Origin: Flavobacterium sp. UBA2787
GTDB lineage: Bacteria; Bacteroidota; Bacteroidia; Flavobacteriales; Flavobacteriaceae
Assembly (NCBI GenBank): GCA_002352205.1
Contig: DEHZ01000015.1
Location: forward strand, 413,303-477,302
Reading direction: 5' to 3'
Length of the DNA stretch: 64,000 nucleotides
Shown here one piece after another: positions 19,413 through 27,539 of the stretch; the first letter of the stretch is position 1, and every line of letters begins with the position of its first letter. The translations under genes and the position numbers were made by a program. Below the pieces are notes generated by a model. That model worked only from the letters and a program-made list of their open reading frames with translations. It made no database searches and had not been told where the DNA came from.

Positions 19413-20744
19413 ATGAGTTTACCGAGTTCAATTCCTGAAGTTTCCTTTTTTAAATTCCTTAATCATGCGAATAATATTTTAAAAAATCCGTTGCCTTTTC
19501 ATGCCAAAAATTTTAAAAATCTAGGTGATATTTTTCGTCTAAATATTGGTTTCGGAAAATCTGTTTTATTTTGCAGAGACGCAGGGTTATTGCAACACAC
19601 ACTTCAAAAAAACCAAAAAAATTACACTAAATCGTATATTCAAACAAAAGATTTAGCAAAATATGTTGGAAAAGGTTTATTGACAGCAGAAGGCGAACAT
19701 TGGCAAAAACAACGCAAATTAATTCAACCCGCTTTCCACAAAAGTCAGCTTGTTTTATTGTTAGATACTATCCAACATACGATTTTAGAAGAATTAAAAA
19801 ATATCAAAACCGGAAAACCAATGGATGTTTTCCCGGTTTTCAACGATTTGGCCTTTCAAACTGTTGTAAAATCCATATTTAATATTGCGATTTCTGATGC
19901 TGATATTGCTTCGTTGCAACATACCACCGAAGCAACGCAACAAATGTTAGTGCAAGAACTGAGACAACCTTTTTTGGTTTGGTGGTTTAATTTATCAGGA
20001 AAGACAAAAAAGCATTTAGATTTAACTCAAAATTCCAGAACCATTCTGAGACGGTTAGTTGAAGAACGAAAGCTAAGTAACACAAAGCATGATGATTTGT
20101 TGGATATGCTTTTAAGTGCAAAATATGAAGATGGAACAAGCATGGAAGAAAATCAACTGGTAGATGAAATTTTAATTTTATTTGCAGCCGGTCATGAAAC
20201 CACTTCCAATGCATTAACTTTTACAACGGAACTACTAGCTAGAAACCCTGAAGCTCAAGCCAAAATTTTAGAAGAAATACGTCATATTAAAAGTGAGTCG
20301 GATGATATCATGCATTGGATAAAAAATGCTGCTTATACAAAGTTAGTTATCGAAGAGTCCATGCGATTGTATCCGCCAGCCTATTTTATTGACCGAGTAA
20401 ATATTGAAGAAGAAAACTTTAATGGAATGATTCTACCAAAAGGTTCCAATTTATTATTTTCTGTGTATGAAATTCATCGCCATCCCGATTTTTGGAAAGA
20501 TCCGGAAGCATTTATTCCCGAACGTTTTTTAGAGGAAAACATTAAATTTTCTAAAAATTATTTCCCTTTTGGGGCTGGACCACGAATGTGTATTGGGAAT
20601 AATTTTGCGATGTATGAAATGATATTGGCGATAATAGCTTTGGTAGAACAGTTTGAAATTATTGAAAAGAAAGACCCCATTCAAATAAAACCATTAATCA
20701 CGTTAAAACCGCACAACGCCATTTTAGAGTTTAAAAAAAGGTAA
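19413..20744 (+). CDS. Cytochrome P450
   Basis: The 443-residue heme-thiolate monooxygenase has the I-helix oxygen-binding motif AGHETTS, the K-helix ExxR as EESMR, and the heme loop [12 protein letters not shown] with ligand Cys393. It is soluble, without the N-terminal membrane anchor of eukaryotic P450s. No reductase is fused. The nearest possible electron carrier is the small iron-sulfur protein at 17791. It is 21 bases after ruvB and its stop overlaps the queG start by one base (TAATG), so it is probably co-transcribed. The substrate cannot be predicted. Confidence 0.92.
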   Translation: MSLPSSIPEVSFFKFLNHANNILKNPLPFHAKNFKNLGDIFRLNIGFGKSVLFCRDAGLLQHTLQKNQKNYTKSYIQTKDLAKYVGKGLLTAEGEHWQKQRKLIQPAFHKSQLVLLLDTIQHTILEELKNIKTGKPMDVFPVFNDLAFQTVVKSIFNIAISDADIASLQHTTEATQQMLVQELRQPFLVWWFNLSGKTKKHLDLTQNSRTILRRLVEERKLSNTKHDDLLDMLLSAKYEDGTSMEENQLVDEILILFAAGHETTSNALTFTTELLARNPEAQAKILEEIRHIKSESDDIMHWIKNAAYTKLVIEESMRLYPPAYFIDRVNIEEENFNGMILPKGSNLLFSVYEIHRHPDFWKDPEAFIPERFLEENIKFSKNYFPFGAGPRMCIGNNFAMYEMILAIIALVEQFEIIEKKDPIQIKPLITLKPHNAILEFKKR

Positions 20745-21667
20745 TGAACACGAATGAGATATACTCCAACTTCATCAAGCAAGAGGCCAAACGCCTCGGT
20801 TTTTTGTCTTGCGGAATTTCCAAAGCCGGTTTTCTTGAAGAAGAAGCTCCTAGACTTGAAAAATGGCTGAACAACAACATGAACGGTCAAATGAGTTATA
20901 TGGAAAACCATTTTGATAAAAGATTGAACCCATCGTTATTAGTTGATGGAGCCAAAAGTGTCATTTCATTATTGCTGAATTATTATCCATCCGAATTTCA
21001 AAACGAAGAAAGTTATAAAATCTCAAAATATGCCTACGGACAAGATTATCATTTTGTCATAAAAGAAAAACTCAAAGAACTTTTACATTTCATCCAAACC
21101 GAAATTGGTGAAGTTTCCGGACGAGCCTTTGTTGATTCAGCTCCGGTGTTAGACAAAGTTTGGGCAGCCAAAAGCGGTTTAGGTTGGATGGGGAAAAACA
21201 CCAATCTCATTACCCAAAAAGTGGGTTCTTTCTATTTTATTGCTGAACTAATTGTAGATTTAGAATTAGAATATGATGCTCCAACTACTGACCATTGTGG
21301 TTCGTGTACAGCCTGCATTGATGCTTGTCCAACCGAAGCCATTGTGGCTCCGTACGTGGTAGATGGTAGTAAATGCATTTCCTATTTTACCATCGAATTA
21401 AAAGAAAACATTCCCGCAGAAATGAAAGGCAAATTGGATGATTGGGTTTTTGGTTGCGATGTGTGCCAAGATGTTTGCCCATGGAACCGTTTTTCAAAAC
21501 CGCATAGCGAACCGCTTTTTCAAGCCAATCCCGAATTACTTTCTTTCACCAAAAAAGAGTGGGAAGAAATTACAGAAGATGTTTTTAAAGAAGTGTTTAA
21601 AAATTCAGCGGTGAAAAGGACTAAGTTGGAAGGGGTGAAGAGGAATGTCGCGTTTTTAAGAGATTAA
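20744..21667 (+). CDS. queG: Epoxyqueuosine reductase QueG
   Basis: QueG reduces epoxyqueuosine to queuosine in tRNA using cobalamin and two 4Fe-4S clusters. The 307-residue protein has [22 protein letters not shown] in its catalytic N-terminal part. Two ferredoxin-like cluster motifs follow: [12 protein letters not shown] (from about residue 185) and [11 protein letters not shown] (from about residue 237). It overlaps the P450 stop by one base. Its C-terminus appears slightly short of the HEAT-repeat-bearing E. coli form, which is common in Bacteroidota. Confidence 0.95.
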   Translation: MNTNEIYSNFIKQEAKRLGFLSCGISKAGFLEEEAPRLEKWLNNNMNGQMSYMENHFDKRLNPSLLVDGAKSVISLLLNYYPSEFQNEESYKISKYAYGQDYHFVIKEKLKELLHFIQTEIGEVSGRAFVDSAPVLDKVWAAKSGLGWMGKNTNLITQKVGSFYFIAELIVDLELEYDAPTTDHCGSCTACIDACPTEAIVAPYVVDGSKCISYFTIELKENIPAEMKGKLDDWVFGCDVCQDVCPWNRFSKPHSEPLFQANPELLSFTKKEWEEITEDVFKEVFKNSAVKRTKLEGVKRNVAFLRD

Positions 21668-21753
21668 TTCTCATTTTAAGTTTGCAAAGCTTTGAATTGC
21701 TTTGTCTTTCTTAAAAAAATAATCCTCACAAATGAAAATGTACAATACATCTT

Positions 21754-21806
21754 AAATTACTTAGGATGATATTTAAAATAAAAATATCATCTCAAGTAAT
21801 TTTTTT
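21754..21806. terminator. AT-rich long hairpin between convergent queG and hydroxyisourate hydrolase genes
   Basis: AAATTACTT and AAGTAATTT (21754-21762, 21794-21802) and ATGATATTT with AAATATCAT (21766-21774, 21782-21790) form two 9-bp stems separated by a 3x3 internal loop. The T run at 21800-21806 suits plus-strand termination; minus-strand use is possible. Confidence 0.6.
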
Positions 21807-21819
21807 GAATTTGAAAAGT

Positions 21820-22227
21820 TTAATTCCCTCTGTAAGTGGAATAACCAAATGCCGAAAGAGTAATAGGAACATGATAATGACTATTGTCTTTTATCTCAAA
21901 AACAACTTCAATGAATGGATAAAAGCTTTCGGTTTTATTTTCTTTGAAATAATCACTAGTAAAATAGGTCAGTTTGTAAATTCCATTATTGTCTTTTTCA
22001 GTACTAAGAAAGTCAGTAATTCTTCCATTTTTGTCTGTTTTCTTCTCTTCTATAAAAGTCCATACTTTTGTTTTTTCATTCATTTTCTCTAGTTTAATGG
22101 ACACATTCGGAGCAGGCATGCCTTTAGAGATGTCTAAAATATGACTTGATAATTGATGTCTACTTGTCTGAGCATAAGACGTCACCGAAATTAAAATAAA
22201 TAGAAACGTTAGGATTAAATTTTTCAT
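21820..22227 (-). CDS. Exported 5-hydroxyisourate hydrolase (transthyretin-like)
   Basis: The 135-residue protein has a clear signal peptide (residues 1-20, ending SYAQ) followed by the transthyretin-like HIU hydrolase fold. The family motifs are LSSHILDISKGMPAPNV, NGRITDF and HYHVPITLS. The C-terminal tetrapeptide is YRGN where YRGS is usual. The enzyme hydrolyses 5-hydroxyisourate to OHCU in urate breakdown. No other urate genes are near, so a periplasmic hydrolase for another imide-like substrate is also possible. It is the last gene of a minus-strand group with the HbpS-like gene 24 bases upstream. Confidence 0.85.
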   Translation of the reverse strand: MKNLILTFLFILISVTSYAQTSRHQLSSHILDISKGMPAPNVSIKLEKMNEKTKVWTFIEEKKTDKNGRITDFLSTEKDNNGIYKLTYFTSDYFKENKTESFYPFIEVVFEIKDNSHYHVPITLSAFGYSTYRGN

Positions 22228-22251
22228 AGTTTATGTTTTTTAAAGTTAAAA

Positions 22252-22779
22252 TTAATTTGAAGATAGAATACCAAATTCCGGAATCGAAGCCGATTTTGCA
22301 ATAGCATCATCATTTTCAGGACTGCCTCCGCCGGCAACACCAATACTTCCGATGACTATTCCGTTATGCCATAATGGAACGCCACCGCTTAACAACAATA
22401 ACTCCGGAAGTGTATTTAAATTTTTAGTATCATTATTGCGTTCTGCATTTCTTAATAGCATTAAGGTCGATGTTTTAGTAGATAAGGCGGTATAAGCTTT
22501 TCGTCTGGCTGCTTCCGTATTATGTGGACCAACACCATCGCCTTTTGTGAGCAAAACAATAGTTCCTGAATGATCCAAGATAGCAATAGAAACATTTTTT
22601 GAGAGGCATTGGGCTTCTTGATTAGCACGTTTCATCAATTCAAAAGCAGCATCTTGCGTCAATAAATCAACAGTTTTGATATACTTATTTTCCTGAGTTG
22701 GTTTTAACTGCTCCGGTACTTTGTTTTGACTAAAACCGAATGAAGTTATAAAAACAAACAAATAGATTGAATATTTCAT
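22252..22779 (-). CDS. Exported HbpS/GlcG-family heme-binding-like protein
   Basis: From ATG 22779 the product has 175 residues: a signal peptide ending FGFSQ, then an HbpS/GlcG domain. Conserved parts include VSIAILDHSGTIVLL, GPHNTEAARRKAYTA, GGVPLWHNGIVIGSIGVAGG and the acidic ENDD end. The frame extends to a TTG at 22797, but that TTG is part of a TAACTTTG promoter box, so ATG is chosen. Family members bind heme or act as extracellular redox sensors, and the domain also appears in glycolate gene clusters. The role here is inferred only from the fold. Confidence 0.8.
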   Translation of the reverse strand: MKYSIYLFVFITSFGFSQNKVPEQLKPTQENKYIKTVDLLTQDAAFELMKRANQEAQCLSKNVSIAILDHSGTIVLLTKGDGVGPHNTEAARRKAYTALSTKTSTLMLLRNAERNNDTKNLNTLPELLLLSGGVPLWHNGIVIGSIGVAGGGSPENDDAIAKSASIPEFGILSSN

Positions 22780-22794
22780 AGTATATTTTTTCTG

Positions 22795-22839
22795 CAAAGT
22801 TACTATACAGAAAAAGCATAACTGTTGTCCTAAGTCAAC
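22795..22839 (-). promoter_or_regulatory. Candidate promoter with overlapping operator of the HbpS-like gene
   Basis: TAACTTTG on the minus strand (22802-22795) matches the -7 box and lies 15 bases before the ATG. An imperfect dyad GTTG-N8-CAAC (22824-22839) sits where the -33 element should be. This is a plausible binding site for the Crp/Fnr regulator encoded immediately upstream. Confidence 0.4.
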
Positions 22840-22843
22840 GTTT

Positions 22844-23413
22844 TTAAAGCTTTGATTTAATTCTACTTAATGTTGAAGGGGAAATTCCTAAATAGGAGGC
22901 GGCCATTTTATTTGAAACTCTTACTAGTAATTGCGGTTGATTTTTTATGACCCACTGTACTTTTTCTTTGGCATCAAAACCTTGAAATCCGTAGATTCTT
23001 TTTTGTGCCACGATGAAGCCCAGTTCAAGTATTTCGGTATAAATTTTTGCAAATTGAGGAAATTCATTTACTAATTTATAAAAATCAGTTCTTGTAATCG
23101 AAAGTAATTCAGATTTTTCAATGGTTTGTAAAAATTCCTCAGTAGGATGCTGATCAATAAAACTAGGCAATGCTGTAACAAAATTACCTTCGTAGGCAAA
23201 GTACCTCGAAATTTCTTGTCCTGCATTAGTTGTTGTAAAAAGCCTTATACAACCCTTGTTGATAAAATAGTAGTTTTTTGCAATGTCGTTATAACTGATT
23301 AAAATTTCATTTCGCTTAGTTTTCAAAGGTTTAAAATGCAAACAAATGAATTCAAGCGATTCTGTATCAAATTCCGCTTTTTTGTTTAAAAATAGTTTTA
23401 AGGTGGAATACAT
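22844..23413 (-). CDS. Crp/Fnr-family transcriptional regulator
   Basis: From ATG 23413 the product has 189 residues: a cyclic-nucleotide-binding-like beta barrel (about 20-110), the long dimer helix and a C-terminal helix-turn-helix (SNKMAASYLGISPSTLSRIKSKL). The barrel lacks the Cys set of Fnr and the Arg/Ser phosphate cassette of true cAMP sensors, so the signal is unknown. The frame could begin at a TTG at 23428, but the ATG is preferred. It is directly upstream of the HbpS-like and hydrolase genes and probably regulates them. Confidence 0.85.
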   Translation of the reverse strand: MYSTLKLFLNKKAEFDTESLEFICLHFKPLKTKRNEILISYNDIAKNYYFINKGCIRLFTTTNAGQEISRYFAYEGNFVTALPSFIDQHPTEEFLQTIEKSELLSITRTDFYKLVNEFPQFAKIYTEILELGFIVAQKRIYGFQGFDAKEKVQWVIKNQPQLLVRVSNKMAASYLGISPSTLSRIKSKL

Positions 23414-23725
23414 TATTAAATTTATCAAAATAAGAACTAATACTACTAGATGAAGTTAAGTTCAAAAAGTTTTTCAGATTTAAACTGATGTAAATATAGC
23501 TAATAAAGCTTCCTAAATTTTAAAATCAAATTTAAATTTTGGTATGAATAGGAATCAAATATTTGGCCATCGAATTATGGTAAAACAAAAGCTTAAAAAA
23601 AAACACCGGCAAAAACCGGTGTTGAAAAAGCAATTGTAACAAACGAAAACGTTCTACGCATAACAGATGAAAAGCAAGAAAGTATTCCAATTGCATTTTT
23701 GTTGAAAAAAATAAGAAACTAAAAA
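23414..23725. other. 312-base gap between the Crp/Fnr gene and the gdhA operon end
   Basis: The gap holds the terminator of the gdhA operon (23594-23623) and, near its left end, presumably the promoter of the Crp/Fnr gene (no exact TAnnTTTG was found). Between 23620 and 23709 a plus-strand frame is open for about 35 codons without a start codon. Nothing else is recognised. Confidence 0.6.
23594..23623 (-). terminator. Terminator of the gdhA operon
   Basis: AACACCGG (23602-23609), a CAAAAA loop and CCGGTGTT (23616-23623) form a perfect 8-bp GC-rich stem. On the minus strand it is followed by eight T (A run from 23595). It lies about 100 bases past the last gene of the operon. Confidence 0.88.
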
Positions 23726-24136
23726 CTATTTTTCCGTTTTGTTATGATTGTTTATCTTTAAAAAAATAGTCTTTTTGAGCTTTCTGTATTGGGATAAAAA
23801 GGATTCAATGTGTATTTTGAAATCCACAAAATCATTGAAGTAGAACGTTTCGCATTGAATATCATCGCATTCATTCATCCCTTCTAATTTGATTGAAAAA
23901 TTGTTTAAACGTGACAAAAAAACCGCATTTTCCAATTGTTTCACGTTGAGTTTTAGCATTAACTTATCAGAAATTAATTCCTGATTAGTTTTGTTTTCAG
24001 GAGTTTCAAGGAAGCTTTTCAAAAAAATAATTTCTTCCTCAATTCCTTCCAATTCTTCTCGCCAAAGTTTGATGTCACGATCAAGAAATTGATGTTGAAT
24101 GGTATCTTGACTATAAAATTTCTTCAATAAATTCAT
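23726..24136 (-). CDS. Unknown helical protein in the sigma-54 operon
   Basis: I do not recognise this 136-residue protein. It is charged and almost entirely helix-forming, with coiled-coil-like stretches at about 20-45 (WREELEGIEEEIIFLKSF) and 60-75. It has two Cys (in the CDDIQCE region near residues 91-96) and a basic C-terminus. It has no signal or membrane segment. The gap to the Rnk-like gene is only seven bases and a terminator follows, so it is the last gene of the sigma-54-controlled unit. It may be an accessory of the Rnk-like factor or of glutamate dehydrogenase, but this is only context. Confidence 0.65.
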   Translation of the reverse strand: MNLLKKFYSQDTIQHQFLDRDIKLWREELEGIEEEIIFLKSFLETPENKTNQELISDKLMLKLNVKQLENAVFLSRLNNFSIKLEGMNECDDIQCETFYFNDFVDFKIHIESFLSQYRKLKKTIFLKINNHNKTEK

Positions 24137-24143
24137 ATGCCAA

Positions 24144-24536
24144 TTATAAAGGTTGTTCTACTTTTGTTATTCTAATGGTGTTTAATCCCGACGGAAACTC
24201 CCATTCCACTTCATCGTTTTCAGCATAGCCAAAAAGGGCAAGTCCCATTGGAGCCATGACAGATAATTTATTCTGAGATAAATCACTCTTTGCTGGGACA
24301 ACTAATTGCAATTTCTTTTCGCCGCCAAAATCGGTTTTTATCGTTACCACAGAATTGAGTCGAATCACGTCCAAAGGCATCTTAGCGGAATCTAAAACCT
24401 TTGCGTTTTTGATTTCTTCCATCAATTTTTCAAATGATAATCGGTATGTTTTATCTTTTTCATTATGAATAGTTGAAAAAAGCGTTTTTAAAACTTCCAG
24501 TTCTTTTTTGTCAACTACTACTTTTTCGTACTTCAT
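24144..24536 (-). CDS. rnk: Rnk/GreA-GreB-like transcription factor
   Basis: The 130-residue product has the Rnk layout: a short N-terminal helical arm (about 1-50) and a GreA/GreB C-terminal FKBP-like domain. That domain has VIRLNSVVTIKTD, LSVMAPMGLALFGYAENDEVEWEFPSG and ends near TKVEQP. Rnk proteins bind RNA polymerase like Gre factors but lack the acidic tip needed for transcript cleavage. In E. coli Rnk was linked to nucleoside diphosphate kinase levels. It is 18 bases after gdhA in the same unit. The symbol follows the family name rather than proven function. Confidence 0.85.
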   Translation of the reverse strand: MKYEKVVVDKKELEVLKTLFSTIHNEKDKTYRLSFEKLMEEIKNAKVLDSAKMPLDVIRLNSVVTIKTDFGGEKKLQLVVPAKSDLSQNKLSVMAPMGLALFGYAENDEVEWEFPSGLNTIRITKVEQPL

Positions 24537-24554
24537 GATTTTTTTGATTATTAT

Positions 24555-25835
24555 TTATGGGAAAATCCCTCTTTGAATGTAGGCTGTTTCAATTCTTTTG
24601 ATGGCTAAAATATAGGCTGCTGTTCGATGGTCAATTTGATCTTCGTGAACTAAATTTTCTACTTTTTTGAAAACTTCGGTCAATTTCTTTTCAATTTTAA
24701 CCATTACCTCATCAAGTGGCCAAAGTTCGCCGTTTCTGTTCTGGAGCCATTCAAAATAACTTCCAATTACTCCACCGGAATTACATAGAATATCCGGAAT
24801 AATTGTTACACCATTTGCCAATAAAATTCGTTCACCTTCATTATTTGTTGGTCCATTCGCTCCTTCGGCAATTACTTTCGACTTGATTTTACCTGCATTT
24901 TTTTCAGTAATCTGATTACCTAAAGCTGCCGGAATAATGAAATCACATTCCAATCCGAAAAAGTCTTCAGGTTCCATTTCTGTTGCTCCTTCGAAACCTT
25001 TTACTGAACCCTTTCTTGGTTTGCTGTGTTCGTGTAGATTTGCCACAGAAATTCCATTTTCATTAATTAAAGTGGCGTGAGCATCTTGTACTGCGATTAA
25101 AATTGCACCATCATCAGTTAAGAATTTCGAAGCCCAATAACCTACATTTCCAAAGCCTTGAACGATGAATTTCTTGCCTTTCAAAGTTTCTTTTCGTCCT
25201 TCAAAAAGTAATCGCAACGTGATATAAACACCAAATCCGGTTGCTCTATCACGTCCTTCTAATCCGCCTGAACCTACTGGTTTTCCGGTAACTACATGTT
25301 TATTATTTGATCGTTCCGAAGGCGATTTTGTCGACATAAATGTATCGGCAATCCAAGCCATTGTTTGTTCATTCGTGTTAACATCCGGTGCAGGAATATC
25401 ATATTCCGGGCCGATATTTTCACCTAAAGCAAACGTAAATCGGCGAGTAATTCGCTCTAATTCACCTAAAGAATAATTTCTCGGGTCAATTTGAATTCCT
25501 CCTTTTGCTCCACCATAAGGCAATCCGGCCAACGACGTTTTCCAAGTCATCCACATGGCTAACGCTTTGGCATCATCAACATCCACAGTAGGGTGATAAC
25601 GCAATCCTCCTTTGTATGGTCCCAATGCGTTGTTATGTTGCACACGGTATCCGGTGAAAATTTCAATAGAACCATCATCCATTTTTACAGGGAAATGAAT
25701 AATGATTTCATTGTTTGTAATTGATAAAATTTTTCGAATATTTGGATTTAAATTCATTGAATCGGCTGTTTTATCAAACTGCTCGATTACGTTGTCCAAC
25801 ATTGTTTTCTGTTTTTGCTCTTTTAAAATTTCCAT
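24555..25835 (-). CDS. gdhA: Glutamate dehydrogenase
   Basis: Glu/Leu/Phe/Val dehydrogenase family: reversible amination of 2-oxoglutarate to glutamate. From ATG 25835 the protein has 426 residues. The catalytic Lys loop is PYGGAKGGI, the dinucleotide-binding Rossmann motif is VQGFGNVG, and a later conserved run is VIAEGANGPTN. An in-frame GTG at 25865 would add ten residues and overlap the upstream small gene, so the ATG is preferred. It is the main enzyme of a unit with a sigma-54 promoter and an NtrC-type activator next door, which suggests nitrogen or energy control. Confidence 0.94.
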   Translation of the reverse strand: MEILKEQKQKTMLDNVIEQFDKTADSMNLNPNIRKILSITNNEIIIHFPVKMDDGSIEIFTGYRVQHNNALGPYKGGLRYHPTVDVDDAKALAMWMTWKTSLAGLPYGGAKGGIQIDPRNYSLGELERITRRFTFALGENIGPEYDIPAPDVNTNEQTMAWIADTFMSTKSPSERSNNKHVVTGKPVGSGGLEGRDRATGFGVYITLRLLFEGRKETLKGKKFIVQGFGNVGYWASKFLTDDGAILIAVQDAHATLINENGISVANLHEHSKPRKGSVKGFEGATEMEPEDFFGLECDFIIPAALGNQITEKNAGKIKSKVIAEGANGPTNNEGERILLANGVTIIPDILCNSGGVIGSYFEWLQNRNGELWPLDEVMVKIEKKLTEVFKKVENLVHEDQIDHRTAAYILAIKRIETAYIQRGIFP

Positions 25836-25848
25836 TTTCTGTTTGTTT

Positions 25849-26046
25849 TTAACTATATTCTTCACATTCTATTTTCTTGGTTTGCATCCAAACACAATTG
25901 CTGTTGTTCAAACAATTGCTGCAGATGCCAAACACCATTATATTGTTTTCAAAATGAGATGAAACTTTGATAGTGTTCTCAAAGTTCATTTCTGCCCATA
26001 GCGTATCTTCCCCTTTTTGAAACGAGGGGTTATTTAAAATCTCCAT
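25849..26046 (-). CDS. Small cysteine-containing protein at the head of the gdhA operon
   Basis: From ATG 26046 the product has 65 residues. The C-terminal half has the pattern C-x2-C-x5-C-x10-C (ICSNCLNNSNCVWM...IECEEY), suggestive of a small metal or redox knuckle. It has no signal peptide or membrane helix. The start lies about 21 bases past the predicted sigma-54 transcription start, and the gap to gdhA is 13 bases. A longer frame to 26094 runs back into the promoter and is rejected. I do not recognise a named family; it could be a regulator or redox-sensitive partner of GdhA. Confidence 0.65.
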   Translation of the reverse strand: MEILNNPSFQKGEDTLWAEMNFENTIKVSSHFENNIMVFGICSNCLNNSNCVWMQTKKIECEEYS

Positions 26047-26078
26047 AGTAATTTTAATCTGGTTTCGACCTAAGCTAA

Positions 26079-26094
26079 GCAAGGTGCGTGCCAA
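26079..26094 (-). promoter_or_regulatory. Sigma-54 (RpoN) promoter
   Basis: On the minus strand TTGGCAC-GCACC-TTGCT reproduces the -24/-12 consensus TGGCAC-N5-TTGC(A/T) without mismatch and with exact spacing (26094 down to 26079). The predicted start is near 26067, about 21 bases before the ATG at 26046. The next genes upstream encode a sigma-54-dependent activator and its kinase. Confidence 0.9.
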
Positions 26095-26146
26095 AGGAAA
26101 TTTTTGGCAAACAATATGCTTGTAATCAATCTGTTATGAAAAGAGT

Positions 26147-26183
26147 GTAAAGTAGAGATGAATTTTTCACTGCGGAGTAAAGT
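26147..26183. promoter_or_regulatory. Possible activator site: direct repeat GTAAAGT 30 bp apart
   Basis: GTAAAGT occurs at 26147-26153 and 26177-26183, three helical turns apart. It lies about 80-115 bp upstream of the predicted sigma-54 start, the usual distance for an NtrC-type enhancer. Confidence 0.3.
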
Positions 26184-26208
26184 CTCGACCGGTTCATTTC
26201 TCCCCGAT

Positions 26209-27534
26209 TTAGAGAAGTTTTTGACGTAGTGTTTTGCGGTCAATTTGAAGAATTTCTGCTGCTTTTGTTTTGTTGTTGTTTACAGCCGATAATACTTTTA
26301 AGATGTGTGCTTTTTCAATCTCGTGAAGTGGTTTTAATGGCGAACTTTCAGATGGTTGTTTGTATTTTAATTGTTTGGGAATTAAGTCAACATCAATTTC
26401 GTGATCACACATCACAATTAATCGTTGCATAATATTTTCTAATTCCCGAACGTTTCCCGGCCAATCGTGACGGGTTAAAATGTCTATTGCTTTTGGAGTA
26501 ATGCTAATATTCGATTTTCCATACTCTTTTTCATATTTTTTAATAAATGTATTTATTAACGGTAATACATCCGATTTTCGATTTCGTAAAGGTGTCGATT
26601 CAATACTCACAACATTCAATCGATAATATAGATCTTCTCTGAAAGTTCCGGATTTAATCATATTTTGTAAGTTGCTATTGGTAGCAGAAATAATTCTAAT
26701 TTCAATTTTTTCTGGTGTTTGAGAACCAACCATTGTGATTTCTTTTTCTTGCAAAACCCTCAATAATCGACTTTGAACTGTTAAAGAGGCATTTCCAATT
26801 TCATCCAAAAAAATTGTTCCGCCTGCGGCCGCATGAAACAAACCTTTTTTCGTTTCATTTGCACCGGTAAAAGCTCCTTTTACATAACCAAATAATTCCG
26901 ATTCAAGTAAAGTTTCCGGTATTCCACCGCAGTTTACAGTTATAAATGGTTGTGATGCAAAACGGCCATTGTAGTGAATTGCTCTCGCAATAAGTTCTTT
27001 TCCGGTTCCGCTTTCTCCTTCAATTAAAACAGTTACACGATTGTCTTTCACACGTTCAATAACATCAATTAATTTAAAATGTTCTTCAGAATCACCTACA
27101 ATTCCGGCATAAAATGTTTCTTTTAAAACTTTTTTATCGATAGTATGATTCGAATTTTGAGTAGAATTCTTCAAACAATTTTGAATGGCTTTTTTTAATT
27201 CTTCACTTGTAAATGGTTTGATTAAATAATCTAAAGCTCCTGATTTTACTGCATTTATCGCCGTATCTACAGATGGAAAACCAGTAATAACTAACTTTGG
27301 AATGGAAGGAAAATGTTCCGATGTATATTTGATTAATTCTATCCCATTAATTTCAGGCATTTGCAAATCGGTAATCAGCAAATCAATTGAAGTTGATTTT
27401 AAAACCTCAATCGCCTCATTAACCGAAGATGCTTTGTAGGCATGAAAATTAAATGATTTCAAATTGCGTTGAAGTAGTTCCAACATATCATAATTATCAT
27501 CTACAATCAGAATATTTTCTTTTTTAAGTTTCAT
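26209..27534 (-). CDS. NtrC-family sigma-54-dependent response regulator
   Basis: The 441-residue protein has a receiver domain (acid pocket Asp12-Asp13, phospho-acceptor Asp56 in TDLQMP, Lys106 in IKPF). The AAA+ domain has Walker A GESGTGKE (173-180), the sigma-54 contact loop GAFTGA (220-225) and Walker B GGTIFLDE. A Fis-type helix-turn-helix ends the protein (NKTKAAEILQIDRKTLRQKL). All residues needed for phosphorylation and sigma-54 activation are present. It is five bases after its kinase gene and directly upstream of the sigma-54 promoter of the gdhA unit. Confidence 0.94.
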   Translation of the reverse strand: MKLKKENILIVDDNYDMLELLQRNLKSFNFHAYKASSVNEAIEVLKSTSIDLLITDLQMPEINGIELIKYTSEHFPSIPKLVITGFPSVDTAINAVKSGALDYLIKPFTSEELKKAIQNCLKNSTQNSNHTIDKKVLKETFYAGIVGDSEEHFKLIDVIERVKDNRVTVLIEGESGTGKELIARAIHYNGRFASQPFITVNCGGIPETLLESELFGYVKGAFTGANETKKGLFHAAAGGTIFLDEIGNASLTVQSRLLRVLQEKEITMVGSQTPEKIEIRIISATNSNLQNMIKSGTFREDLYYRLNVVSIESTPLRNRKSDVLPLINTFIKKYEKEYGKSNISITPKAIDILTRHDWPGNVRELENIMQRLIVMCDHEIDVDLIPKQLKYKQPSESSPLKPLHEIEKAHILKVLSAVNNNKTKAAEILQIDRKTLRQKLL

Positions 27535-27539
27535 AATAA

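Noticed and set aside
21766-22092. Plus-strand reading frame of 108 codons
   Set aside because: It is antisense to the well-supported hydroxyisourate hydrolase gene and has no family resemblance.
23594-23709. Plus-strand frame open for about 38 codons with protein-like composition
   Set aside because: It has no start codon, runs through the terminator stem and is too short; possibly a gene remnant but unsupported.
26101-26122. Sigma-54-like TTGGCA...ATGC on the plus strand
   Set aside because: It lacks the exact -24/-12 bases and points at the 3' end of the regulator gene, with no gene to drive.
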